Below, one piece after another: positions 1 through 5,881 of a stretch of 5,881 bases of DNA. The notes below the pieces were generated by a model that did no database searches, was not told where the DNA came from, and saw nothing but the letters and a program-made list of their open reading frames with translations. Source of the stretch: Candidatus Aenigmatarchaeota archaeon (GTDB lineage Archaea > Aenigmatarchaeota > Aenigmatarchaeia > QMZP01); NCBI GenBank assembly GCA_003663445.1, contig QMZZ01000028.1, forward strand, positions 1 to 5,881. The letters run 5' to 3'. Each line of letters opens with the position of its first letter. Position 1 is the first letter of the stretch. A program made the position numbers and the translations under genes.

Positions 1-16
1 AGAGATTATTAATAAT

Positions 17-1210
17 ATGCTTGAAATTGCCAAAAGAACACTTTTTAAATCCCGTATTCTCTGGTCAGAGAAGGTTAGGGGAGCGTTCAAGTCTGAAGGG
101 GAAAGGGACAGATATCCATTCATCTATCCCAGGGATGCGAGCAGGATCGGGATGGCCTTGGACAAGCTCGGGAAGCATGACTGGGTAGAAAGGCATTATT
201 TCGTTTTATCAAAACTTCAGTTCCACACCGGAGAGTTTGCCCAGAGATATGACTATGAGGGAAAACCGAAGATTTCAAGACCCAAGGAAACCGATGCCAC
301 GGCTTTGGCCCTCTGCGGAATCTGTCAGCACTTCCTCGAAACAGGAAGGAAACAGTTTCTCCAGAGACTTCTGCCTACTCTAGAGCTCGGTCTGAAGTAC
401 CTTAAGCACCAGCTCAAGGAAAACGGGTTGGTTTACGGTATGCATGCGATACATGAAAGCCAGGAGATCGAGAACGGATACGAGATCTGGACAAACTGCT
501 GGACCTGTCAGGCTTTCAGGCTGTCTTCCGAGGTCTTCTCAAAGATCGGAAGACCAGGGACAGCCAGGAGGTTAGGACAAACAGCCAAACAGCTCTATGA
601 AAAGATAATGGAAAAGTTCTGGAACGGAAAGCACTTTATCAAATGCATAAGACCCGACGGCAGTATTGTTGACGGGAAAATCATAAGTATCATCGCACCA
701 GCATGGTCGGGAATCCTGCCGGATGATGCCCCGGAGATGAAGAAAACCGTGAGGTTTCTCAGACCTCTTTGGGACAGAAGGATAGGAGGGTATCAGAGGT
801 TCAGGAAGCTTGAATGGGTGAAGGACTGGCATTGGTACGATGGCGGGTCCGGTTCTTGGCTGAACCACACGATCCTGATGGCAAGGCTTCATGCAAATCA
901 GGGACAGAAGGAGAAAGCCAAGGAGTGCTTGAGGTGGATAAGGCAGGTGACAGAAACATTCGGAAGCCTTCCTGAGCATGTGTCCCTCTGGGAGGAATAT
1001 CTCGAATGGAAGGAAAACGAGCTTAAAACCGGGATCCATGTCACGCCATGGCTCAAGATCGGGATGAAAAATGCCGAAAAGAATGCAAAAAGATGGAGAT
1101 GGGCTGGAAAGAGCTTTAAGGTAGTCCCATGGGTAAAGTCAATCATCTGGCCAAGTGCCGAGCTCGTTTTGAACTGGCCCATCCTGGAGGAGATCTGGAA
1201 ATGCTTGTAG
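17..1210 (+). CDS. GH15-like glycoside hydrolase (glucoamylase/trehalase-like six-hairpin enzyme)
   Basis: The 397-residue product resembles the (alpha/alpha)6 catalytic domain of glycoside hydrolase family 15, which releases glucose from alpha-glucans, dextrans or trehalose. Seen in the sequence: an N-terminal YPFIYPRDAS block (residues 33-42, matching the family's Y-x-WPRDA strand), ETDATALAL near residue 92, a Trp/Gly-rich WHWYDGGSGSW segment (271-281) and FGSLPEHV (315-322), where E320 fits the general-base Glu of the family's LPEQ motif. At the usual general-acid site (W-E-E) I see YEIWTN (155-160) instead, so substrate and even activity are uncertain. No signal peptide or membrane segment is visible, which suggests a cytoplasmic enzyme. 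The ATG at 17 has no clear Shine-Dalgarno sequence and the frame stays open to the window edge, so the true start may lie upstream and an N-terminal domain could be missing. The 3' end overlaps the next gene by 10 nt. Family is likely; exact substrate is unknown. Confidence 0.72.
   Translation: MLEIAKRTLFKSRILWSEKVRGAFKSEGERDRYPFIYPRDASRIGMALDKLGKHDWVERHYFVLSKLQFHTGEFAQRYDYEGKPKISRPKETDATALALCGICQHFLETGRKQFLQRLLPTLELGLKYLKHQLKENGLVYGMHAIHESQEIENGYEIWTNCWTCQAFRLSSEVFSKIGRPGTARRLGQTAKQLYEKIMEKFWNGKHFIKCIRPDGSIVDGKIISIIAPAWSGILPDDAPEMKKTVRFLRPLWDRRIGGYQRFRKLEWVKDWHWYDGGSGSWLNHTILMARLHANQGQKEKAKECLRWIRQVTETFGSLPEHVSLWEEYLEWKENELKTGIHVTPWLKIGMKNAEKNAKRWRWAGKSFKVVPWVKSIIWPSAELVLNWPILEEIWKCL
1186..1190 (+). 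promoter_or_regulatory. Shine-Dalgarno site for the PRPP synthase-RpiA fusion
   Basis: GGAGG lies 10 nt before the ATG at 1201, inside the 3' end of the upstream hydrolase gene. It decides the start. An upstream in-frame ATG at 1129 would add 24 residues that do not belong to the PRPP synthase fold, while 1201 opens directly on the first beta strand (MLVVAGTGG). Its position within the preceding gene implies translational coupling. Confidence 0.7.
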
Positions 1211-2664
1211 TTGCAGGGACCGGCGGAAGGCATCTGGGTAGGAGGCTCGCAAAAAGCCTGCGGGCAGAATTTTCAGAGCTCGAGGTAGAGAAGTTCCCTG
1301 ACGGAGAGCTAAGGGTCAGGTTCAGGAAGCCGGTGAAAGGGAAAGTCCTGGTTATTCTTCAATCATTTTTCGGTGATATCAATGACAAGATAATCGAAAC
1401 CCTCCTTGCAGCTCACACAGCCAGAGAACTAAAAGCCGAGCAGCTCCTCCTTCTAGCTCCTTATTTTCCCTATCTCCGGGAAGATAAGAGGTTTGAGCCT
1501 GGTGAGGCGGTTTCGGCAAAAATCCTTGCAAAGATATTTGACATCTTCGATTTCGTTCTTATACTCGACCCTCATCTTCACCGTTTCAGGACCCTGGACG
1601 AGTTCTTCCCAAATGCCGTAAGGATCTCTGCCGTGGAAAAATTGGCAGAATTTGTCCGCAGAGTATCAAATCCTGTCATCATTGGGCCTGATGAAGAAAG
1701 CTTTCAGTGGGCCGAGGCAGTGGCGGAAAAGCTCGGAAAGAGGGCAATGATCCTGAAAAAGAAAAGGCTTTCACCCGAAGAGGTCAGGATTCGGGCCGGC
1801 GGGCTTGAAGTGAAGGGCAGAAATGTCGTGATAATCGATGATATGATTTCTACCGGAAGAACGATGGAAGAAGTCGCAAAGGTAGCCAAAGAGCTTGGAG
1901 CCAAGAAAATTTTCTGTATAGCTGTTCACGGGATCTTTGTGAAGAGGGCACTTGAAAGGTTGAAGCGGTATGGAGAGGTCGCAAGCACGAACAGCATCCC
2001 TTCTCCAGCAGCGAAAATAGACATCCTTCCTGTCCTATCCAAAGGGATAAGGGAACTTAAGTGGCAAAAACAGAAGATCATGGCTGCCAGAAAGGCTTTG
2101 GAATTTGTCAAGCCAGGGATGACCCTGGGCCTGGGATCCGGGAGCACGATGAGAGAATTCGTGAAACTGCTCGGGCTTTCCGGCATCAAGGTAAGAGCTG
2201 TTCCGAGTTCGGAAGAGATAAAAAGGGTTGCAAGGGCTTGGGGGATCAGGTTGGTGAACAGCAGAAAAATAGACCTTGCAATAGACGGAGCGGATCAGGT
2301 CGATAGCCAAAAAAGGCTTCTTAAGGGTTTGGGAGCTTTTGCCTTTGTGGAGGAAAAGAAGATCGATTACCGGGCTGAAAAATGCATCATCCTGGTGGAT
2401 GAAAGGAAGCTGGTAAAAAGGCTGGATGGGGCTGTTTTGGTGAAGGTCAAAACTGAGAGGGCTAAAGCTGAACTGCAAAAACTGGGGAGAATTTTCCGGG
2501 AAAAAGACGGAATAGTTTTTCTTAAGCTTCGGCTCGATAAGCCTGAAGAGCTCGAAAAAAGAATCAACCGGATACCCGGGGTTGTCGATAACGGAATCTT
2601 TGCAAATTTCAAGCAAAAGCCGATAATAATAATCGGGAGGGAAAGGAAAGCTGAGATATGGTGA
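1201..2664 (+). CDS. prs-rpiA: Fused ribose-phosphate pyrophosphokinase (PRPP synthase) and ribose-5-phosphate isomerase A
   Basis: This 487-residue protein joins two consecutive enzymes. Residues 1 to about 284 are a full-length archaeal-type PRPP synthase (ribose-5-P + ATP -> PRPP + AMP): FPDGE (32-36), the ATP-site REDKRFEPGE stretch (93-102), DPHLH (123-127), a catalytic flexible-loop K-x-R (187-189), the PRPP-binding loop IIDDMISTGRT (211-221) and a C-terminal STNSIPS (262-268). Residues about 285-487 are RpiA (ribulose-5-P <-> ribose-5-P): GLGSGST (310-316), PSSEE (335-339), DGADQ (362-366), K375, E384 aligned with the catalytic Glu of E. coli RpiA, K403, and a C-terminal PGVVDNGIFA (459-468). 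The RpiA loop usually reading KGGGxxxxREK is here KGLGAFAFVEEK. E384 is kept but the loop is atypical. The isomerase product is the synthase substrate, so channelling is plausible. The protein is cytoplasmic. The gene overlaps the upstream gene by 10 nt and hps by 7 nt. Both domain identities are secure; activity of the RpiA half is somewhat less so. Confidence 0.93.
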   Translation: MLVVAGTGGRHLGRRLAKSLRAEFSELEVEKFPDGELRVRFRKPVKGKVLVILQSFFGDINDKIIETLLAAHTARELKAEQLLLLAPYFPYLREDKRFEPGEAVSAKILAKIFDIFDFVLILDPHLHRFRTLDEFFPNAVRISAVEKLAEFVRRVSNPVIIGPDEESFQWAEAVAEKLGKRAMILKKKRLSPEEVRIRAGGLEVKGRNVVIIDDMISTGRTMEEVAKVAKELGAKKIFCIAVHGIFVKRALERLKRYGEVASTNSIPSPAAKIDILPVLSKGIRELKWQKQKIMAARKALEFVKPGMTLGLGSGSTMREFVKLLGLSGIKVRAVPSSEEIKRVARAWGIRLVNSRKIDLAIDGADQVDSQKRLLKGLGAFAFVEEKKIDYRAEKCIILVDERKLVKRLDGAVLVKVKTERAKAELQKLGRIFREKDGIVFLKLRLDKPEELEKRINRIPGVVDNGIFANFKQKPIIIIGRERKAEIW

Positions 2665-3275
2665 AACTTCAGCTTGCTCTTGATTTCCTTTCAGTCAAGG
2701 AAGCCCTGAAGATAGCAGGAAAAGTATGGAAATATGTTGACATCCTGGAGGCAGGAACTCCTCTGATAAAAGCAGAAGGTATCAAGGTTATAGGAAAGCT
2801 GAAAAGGTTCGGAAAGCCTGTTCTGGCTGATCTGAAAACAATGGACACCGGTTTCCTCGAGGCAGAAATGGCTTTCAGGGCCGGAGCCGATCTAACGACT
2901 GTTTGCGGTTCTGCCCCCCTCGAGACCATAAAGGGCGCTATAAAGGCTGGAAGAAAGTACAGGAAGAAGGTGATGGTGGACCTCATCGGGATCAAAAGCA
3001 GGAAAAGGATCGAAGAGATTCTCAAGCTCGAGCCAGATTACCTTTGCTTCCACCTCGGGATTGATGAGCAGACATCTGGTCAGGAGCTGACAAGAAAGCT
3101 AAAGAGCATCAAAAACCTGGGGATCAAGAACCTGGCTGTTGCGGGTGGGATATCTCCAGAAAATGTCCGGAGCGTGATGGTTTTAAAGCCGAAGATAGTC
3201 GTGGTCGGTTCTGCGATCACCCGGGCAGAAAAACCAGAAGAAGTGGCAAAAAGGATAAAGGGAATGATATGTTAA
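2658..3275 (+). CDS. hps: 3-hexulose-6-phosphate synthase (Hps)
   Basis: The 205-residue protein belongs to the orotidine-monophosphate-decarboxylase superfamily of TIM barrels. Hps reversibly condenses ribulose-5-P and formaldehyde to D-arabino-3-hexulose-6-P. In archaea without an oxidative pentose phosphate pathway it runs in reverse to make ribulose-5-P and formaldehyde. Visible motifs are LALD (6-9), EAGTPLIKAEG (31-41), the active-site DLKTMD (58-63, the D-x-K-x-x-D signature), H132 with GIDEQ (134-138), AGGIS (162-166) and the phosphate-binding VVGSAIT (182-188). Length is normal for a stand-alone Hps (about 205-215). The start at 2658 places the first beta strand correctly. It overlaps the prs-rpiA stop by 7 nt, with purine-rich GGGAGG/AAGGAAAG sequence upstream. 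The close relative keto-gulonate-6-P decarboxylase shares the signature, but the adjacent Phi gene and the GTPLIK and IDEQ motifs favour Hps. Confidence 0.93.
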   Translation: MVKLQLALDFLSVKEALKIAGKVWKYVDILEAGTPLIKAEGIKVIGKLKRFGKPVLADLKTMDTGFLEAEMAFRAGADLTTVCGSAPLETIKGAIKAGRKYRKKVMVDLIGIKSRKRIEEILKLEPDYLCFHLGIDEQTSGQELTRKLKSIKNLGIKNLAVAGGISPENVRSVMVLKPKIVVVGSAITRAEKPEEVAKRIKGMIC

Positions 3276-3814
3276 GGGAAATTGCTGAAAAGATACTCGA
3301 AGAACTGAGGGGCATTCTCGAAGGGATAGATGAGAGGCAAGTCCAAGATTTTCTTGACGCGATTCTGAGCTCTAAAAGGGTTTTTCTTGTCGGAAAAGGA
3401 AGGTCAGGACTTATGGCATCGGCCTTCGCCTCCCGTCTGGTCCATCTCGGGATTCCTGCTTGGGTCGTTGGCTCACCGACAACCCCGGGTATCCAGCAGG
3501 GAGATACGCTTCTGGCGGTCACGGGAACAGGGGAAACCGAAACGGTTCTCGACATCGTCGAAAAAGCCAAAAAGGCCGGAGCAAAGATTCTCTGCATCAC
3601 AGCCAAGCCCGAATCAAGGATAGGCAGGGAAGCCGATCTGACCGTGAAGATACCGGCAAAAACGAAAACCGAGTTCGGGAAGTCCTTTCAACCCCTCGGC
3701 TCCCCTTTCGAGCAATCCGCCTTTCTCTTTCTCGAAGCGTGCGTGATCCTGTTGATGAAAAAGCTCGGGAAAACCGAAAAAGAAATGAGCAAGAAGCACA
3801 CGACCCTGGAATGA
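3269..3814 (+). CDS. phi: 6-phospho-3-hexuloisomerase (Phi, SIS domain)
   Basis: This 181-residue single SIS-domain protein interconverts D-arabino-3-hexulose-6-P and fructose-6-P, linking the hexose pool to Hps. Diagnostic features are GKGRSGLMASAFASRLVHLG (42-61, matching the family's GAGRSG...RLMHLG), VTGTGET (84-90, a Ser-to-Thr variant of the phosphate-binding SGSGET), QPLGSPFEQ (141-149, with E148 at the conserved active-site Glu) and a C-terminal KKHTTLE in place of the family's RHANLE. Length matches archaeal stand-alone Phi proteins (about 180). It overlaps hps by 7 nt, with GGG at 3260-3262 as a weak ribosome-binding site. Its TGA overlaps the next ATG as ATGA. In Pyrococcus and relatives Hps and Phi are fused; here they are separate although their neighbours are fused. 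In this context it most likely works from fructose-6-P towards hexulose-6-P. Confidence 0.94.
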   Translation: MLREIAEKILEELRGILEGIDERQVQDFLDAILSSKRVFLVGKGRSGLMASAFASRLVHLGIPAWVVGSPTTPGIQQGDTLLAVTGTGETETVLDIVEKAKKAGAKILCITAKPESRIGREADLTVKIPAKTKTEFGKSFQPLGSPFEQSAFLFLEACVILLMKKLGKTEKEMSKKHTTLE

Positions 3815-5127
3815 TAGAGGATATCCTGAAGAATCCGGATGAGAGGGTGATCAGGAAGCTTTCTGATCTGGAAGGCTGTTTTTCCGACAAAAGGGCTTTT
3901 AAGAAGCTTTTAAAAAGGAACCCGGTAATTTACAGGGTTTGGGTGAAAAAATTCGGGGAACTCTCTTTGGGGATCACCAAGATAAACCCAGGAAGGGTCG
4001 GGAAGGAATTCGGGATCACCAAGGGCCATTACCATCTCAAGCCGTCTCCAGAGATCTACCTGCTCCTTTCCGGCAGAGCGGTCCTTTTGATGCAGAAAGG
4101 CGGAAAAAGCCGAAAGGTGGAGCTGGAGCCGGAAAGGCCTGTCTTGGTCCCTCCAGGATGGGCCCACAGGGTCGTGAACCCCGGACTTGAACCGTGCCTT
4201 TTCCTCGCTATCTATCCCTCAGATGCCGGGCATGATTATGAGAGGATCATGAAAGAGGGTGGCTTCAGGGAAAGGATATTCGCCAAACCGATTCTCGGCC
4301 TGGATTTGGGAGGAAGCTATCTGAAAGCTGTGAGAATGGATTTCGGGACAGTTGAACGGAAGCTGAAGCTAAAAACACCGAGAGGGAGAAAGGCTATTCT
4401 GGAAAAGCTGGACTCTGTCATCCGCAGGTTGGGCGAGGCTGGGGCTATCGGGATAGCAGTCCCTGGTCTGGTGAAAGAGGGCAGGTTGCTAAAAATACCG
4501 AACCTTCCGGAGTTGAACGGATTCCAGCTGAGGGATTGGCTTGAGGAAAAGTTCGGTCTGCCAACAAAGGTTGAAAACGACACAAACTGTATGACCCTTG
4601 CCGAAAAGCTTTGGGGTCACGGAAAAAATGCGGAAAACTTTATCTACCTTTCCTTAGGGACAGGAATCGGCGGCGGCCTTGTTATCCAGGGTAGTCTTTA
4701 CCGGGGAAGGGGTTTTGCCGGAGAGTTCGGTCACCTGAACCTCGAGCCGTCGGGTCTTCCCTGCTCATGCGGCTCTAAAGGCTGTATTGAAGAGTATGCG
4801 TCAGCCAGGGGCATCAAAAGGCTGGCTGAAGAACTCGGTTTGGGGAAGCTGGAACCCGAAGAAATAGCCAGGATGAAAAACCAGAAGGCTAAAGAGGTTT
4901 TCAGAAGGGTTTCAAGCATGCTTGCTGTCATCATCTCCGACCTCATAAAAGCCCTTGATCCTGACCTCGTGATTCTTGGCGGCGGCATTTCAAAAGCCGG
5001 CCAACTAATCCTCAAACCCCTAAGGCAAGAGGTCAGAAAAAGGACCTTTTTCTCCCCACCCCAAATCAAGCTCGCTAAACTCGACGAATGGGCTGGCGCA
5101 ATGGGCGCGGCAGGATTGTTTTTGTAA
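3811..5127 (+). CDS. pgi-glk: Fused cupin-type phosphoglucose isomerase and ROK-family sugar kinase (probable glucokinase)
   Basis: The 438-residue product joins two consecutive glycolytic enzymes. Residues 1 to about 155 are an archaeal cupin phosphoglucose isomerase (G6P <-> F6P): RKLSDLEGCF (15-24), metal ligands H73, H75, E81 and H119 (GHYH, PEIY, PPGWAHR) and the family-specific DAGHDY (138-143). Residues about 161-438 are a ROK kinase: phosphate-binding DLGGSYLK (165-172), AVPGLV (216-221), NLPELNG (231-237, sugar contacts), catalytic base D257 in ENDTN, LGTGIGGG (282-289), GEFGH (304-308) and the ROK zinc site H308 with CSCGSKGC (C318, C320, C325). There is no N-terminal helix-turn-helix, so it is an enzyme and not a ROK repressor. 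The hinge is only a few residues, replacing the usual cPGI C-terminal tail. Start 3811 lies in an ATGA overlap with phi and matches the cPGI N-terminus. The frame is open back to about 3460, but that stretch only shadows phi. Glucose specificity is inferred from context; another hexose is possible. Confidence 0.93.
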   Translation: MIEDILKNPDERVIRKLSDLEGCFSDKRAFKKLLKRNPVIYRVWVKKFGELSLGITKINPGRVGKEFGITKGHYHLKPSPEIYLLLSGRAVLLMQKGGKSRKVELEPERPVLVPPGWAHRVVNPGLEPCLFLAIYPSDAGHDYERIMKEGGFRERIFAKPILGLDLGGSYLKAVRMDFGTVERKLKLKTPRGRKAILEKLDSVIRRLGEAGAIGIAVPGLVKEGRLLKIPNLPELNGFQLRDWLEEKFGLPTKVENDTNCMTLAEKLWGHGKNAENFIYLSLGTGIGGGLVIQGSLYRGRGFAGEFGHLNLEPSGLPCSCGSKGCIEEYASARGIKRLAEELGLGKLEPEEIARMKNQKAKEVFRRVSSMLAVIISDLIKALDPDLVILGGGISKAGQLILKPLRQEVRKRTFFSPPQIKLAKLDEWAGAMGAAGLFL

Positions 5128-5129
5128 AC

Positions 5130-5157
5130 AAAATTTATAATCTTTTTGATTAATTTT
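5130..5157. terminator. AT-rich imperfect hairpin between convergent genes, possible bidirectional terminator
   Basis: AAAATT (5130-5135), a TAT bulge and AATC (5139-5142) can pair with GATT (5148-5151) and AATTTT (5152-5157) around a TTTTT loop (5143-5147). The plus strand is T-rich from 5143 to 5157, the type of tract at which archaeal RNA polymerase terminates. It fills the 22-bp gap between the two stop codons, overlapping the minus-strand stop. The stem is weak and almost all A-T, so the role rests mainly on position. Confidence 0.4.
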
Positions 5158-5881
5158 CAGATGCTGGAGCATAAGGACCAATTTCAAACTCTATTAGTGG
5201 ACATCCACCTGTACACCTTCTTCCGAACAATTTACAATTTAAACATCTTTTATCTGGAACATATCTTAATTTTCTTCTTATTTTTGCTGGTAGACCGAAA
5301 TTGAATATACGTAGAAATTCTTCTTTTGAAACTATTCTGTCATTTTTAATGAGATTTGAGCTATGCAAAATCGCCCAATTTGCACAAGGCAATATTTTGC
5401 CATTAACATCTATAGTAAGGTTCGTTCCATTTAATATATGGCAATGAGCAACCACTTGCTTATGGATTTCTTTTTCTATAGGATCATTTTCGTTCCACCA
5501 ACATAAGGGCATTCTGCCAAAGAAATATGTTCTTACACCTTTCTTTTTTGCATATAAAAAGATCTTTTTGTACATCTTCTTTGAATCCCGATCAGAGATA
5601 ACTTTTATTTTGAAAAAACTCGGGTTGGGTATTACTATTGGGACCAGTCTATAAAAGATAAACATATTCGCATACGGTGCAAATTCGTCTATAACATCTT
5701 TATAAATTTGGAAATTTGTATGAGAAATTACTGTCTGAATATTTATCTTTAAACCATGTTTCCATGCATTTTCGACGCCCTTTCTTGATTCTTCCCATGC
5801 TCCTTTGATATTAACGATCTTATCATGTTTTTCTTTATATCTCCTCCCTGTTTGTACAGAAAGATTTACAAAATCTAAGCC
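5150..5881 (-). CDS. Radical SAM protein with SPASM-like C-terminal domain (5' end outside the window)
   Basis: The frame is open without a stop from the window edge to the TAA at 5152-5150, giving 243 visible C-terminal residues. An internal ATG at 5665 should not be taken as the start, because the 72 codons before it read as protein. The first part (GLDFVNLSVQTG, then a helix and INIQTVISHTN) looks like the later beta/alpha units of a radical SAM barrel. The CxxxCxxC cluster motif would lie upstream, outside the window. The end carries a SPASM-type auxiliary Fe-S motif: C147-x13-G-x4-C166, then CLNC (213, 216), C223 and GGCP with C227. An extra Cys, C127, sits in MPLCWW. The usual last SPASM Cys after GGCP is absent, as the protein ends 16 residues later. 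Such proteins often modify peptides or anchor cofactor synthesis; the substrate here is unknown. Base composition is far more AT-rich than the operon, suggesting separate acquisition. Confidence 0.75.
   Translation of the reverse strand, partial: GLDFVNLSVQTGRRYKEKHDKIVNIKGAWEESRKGVENAWKHGLKINIQTVISHTNFQIYKDVIDEFAPYANMFIFYRLVPIVIPNPSFFKIKVISDRDSKKMYKKIFLYAKKKGVRTYFFGRMPLCWWNENDPIEKEIHKQVVAHCHILNGTNLTIDVNGKILPCANWAILHSSNLIKNDRIVSKEEFLRIFNFGLPAKIRRKLRYVPDKRCLNCKLFGRRCTGGCPLIEFEIGPYAPASEN

Noticed and set aside
1129..1200. Earlier ATG for prs-rpiA
   Set aside because: It adds 24 residues foreign to PRPP synthase, whereas GGAGG at 1186-1190 and the first beta strand support 1201.
2035..2616. Long open frame on the minus strand opposite prs-rpiA
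   Set aside because: It is a shadow: it has no recognisable motifs and an odd composition, and the plus-strand gene is fully conserved. The same holds for minus-strand frames at 572-1233, 3597-3890, 3910-4167 and 4731-5069.
2080..2664. Separate internal translation start for the RpiA domain at the Met near residue 294
   Set aside because: No convincing ribosome-binding site precedes it, and starting there would cut off part of the first RpiA helix.
3460..3810. 117-codon in-frame extension upstream of the cPGI-ROK fusion
   Set aside because: It lies wholly inside phi in another frame, reads as low-complexity Arg/Ser/Gly-rich sequence, and the cPGI N-terminus aligns with the ATG at 3811.
2658..3814. 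Formaldehyde-fixing (methylotrophic) ribulose monophosphate pathway
   Set aside because: The kinase, phosphoglucose isomerase, RpiA and PRPP synthase partners point to the reverse, pentose-forming direction, and no methanol or methylamine oxidation gene is present.
3811..5127. ROK transcriptional repressor
   Set aside because: There is no helix-turn-helix domain. The N-terminal part is a complete cupin isomerase, and the kinase catalytic Asp is retained.
5130..5140. TATA-box-like AAATTTATAA as a promoter
   Set aside because: It sits between two convergent stop codons with no gene starting downstream on either strand, so a terminator role fits better.

Overview
The window looks archaeal. The phosphoglucose isomerase is the metal-dependent cupin type typical of Euryarchaeota. 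The PRPP synthase is the short archaeal-like form of about 285 residues. Pentose phosphates appear to come from the Hps/Phi (reverse ribulose monophosphate) route, which many archaea use in place of the oxidative pentose phosphate pathway. Arginine codons are largely AGG/AGA. Two unusual enzyme fusions and overlapping genes point to a compact genome, perhaps a DPANN-type or other uncultured archaeon; that placement is inference only.

Positions 17-5127 (+ strand) hold five tightly packed genes that overlap by 10, 7, 7 and 4 nt, so they almost certainly form one translationally coupled operon. In order they are a GH15-like glycoside hydrolase, a PRPP synthase-ribose-5-phosphate isomerase A fusion, 3-hexulose-6-phosphate synthase (Hps), 6-phospho-3-hexuloisomerase (Phi), and a cupin phosphoglucose isomerase-ROK sugar kinase fusion.

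Together they encode an unbroken route from glucose to PRPP: glucose -> G6P (ROK kinase) -> F6P (cPGI) -> hexulose-6-P (Phi) -> ribulose-5-P + formaldehyde (Hps) -> ribose-5-P (RpiA) -> PRPP (Prs). The GH15-like enzyme could supply glucose from an alpha-glucan or disaccharide. The six catalytic domains lie on the DNA in exactly the reverse of reaction order. The first two steps are fused in one protein and the last two in another. This operon-scale glucose-to-PRPP module is the most remarkable thing in the window.

After a 22-bp gap containing an AT-rich imperfect hairpin, a convergent gene on the minus strand (5150-5881, running off the window) encodes the C-terminal part of a radical SAM protein with a SPASM-like cysteine cluster. 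It is strikingly AT-rich compared with the operon, which suggests a different origin. No tRNA, rRNA, CRISPR array, insertion sequence or riboswitch was seen. No gene-free stretch exceeds 300 bases.
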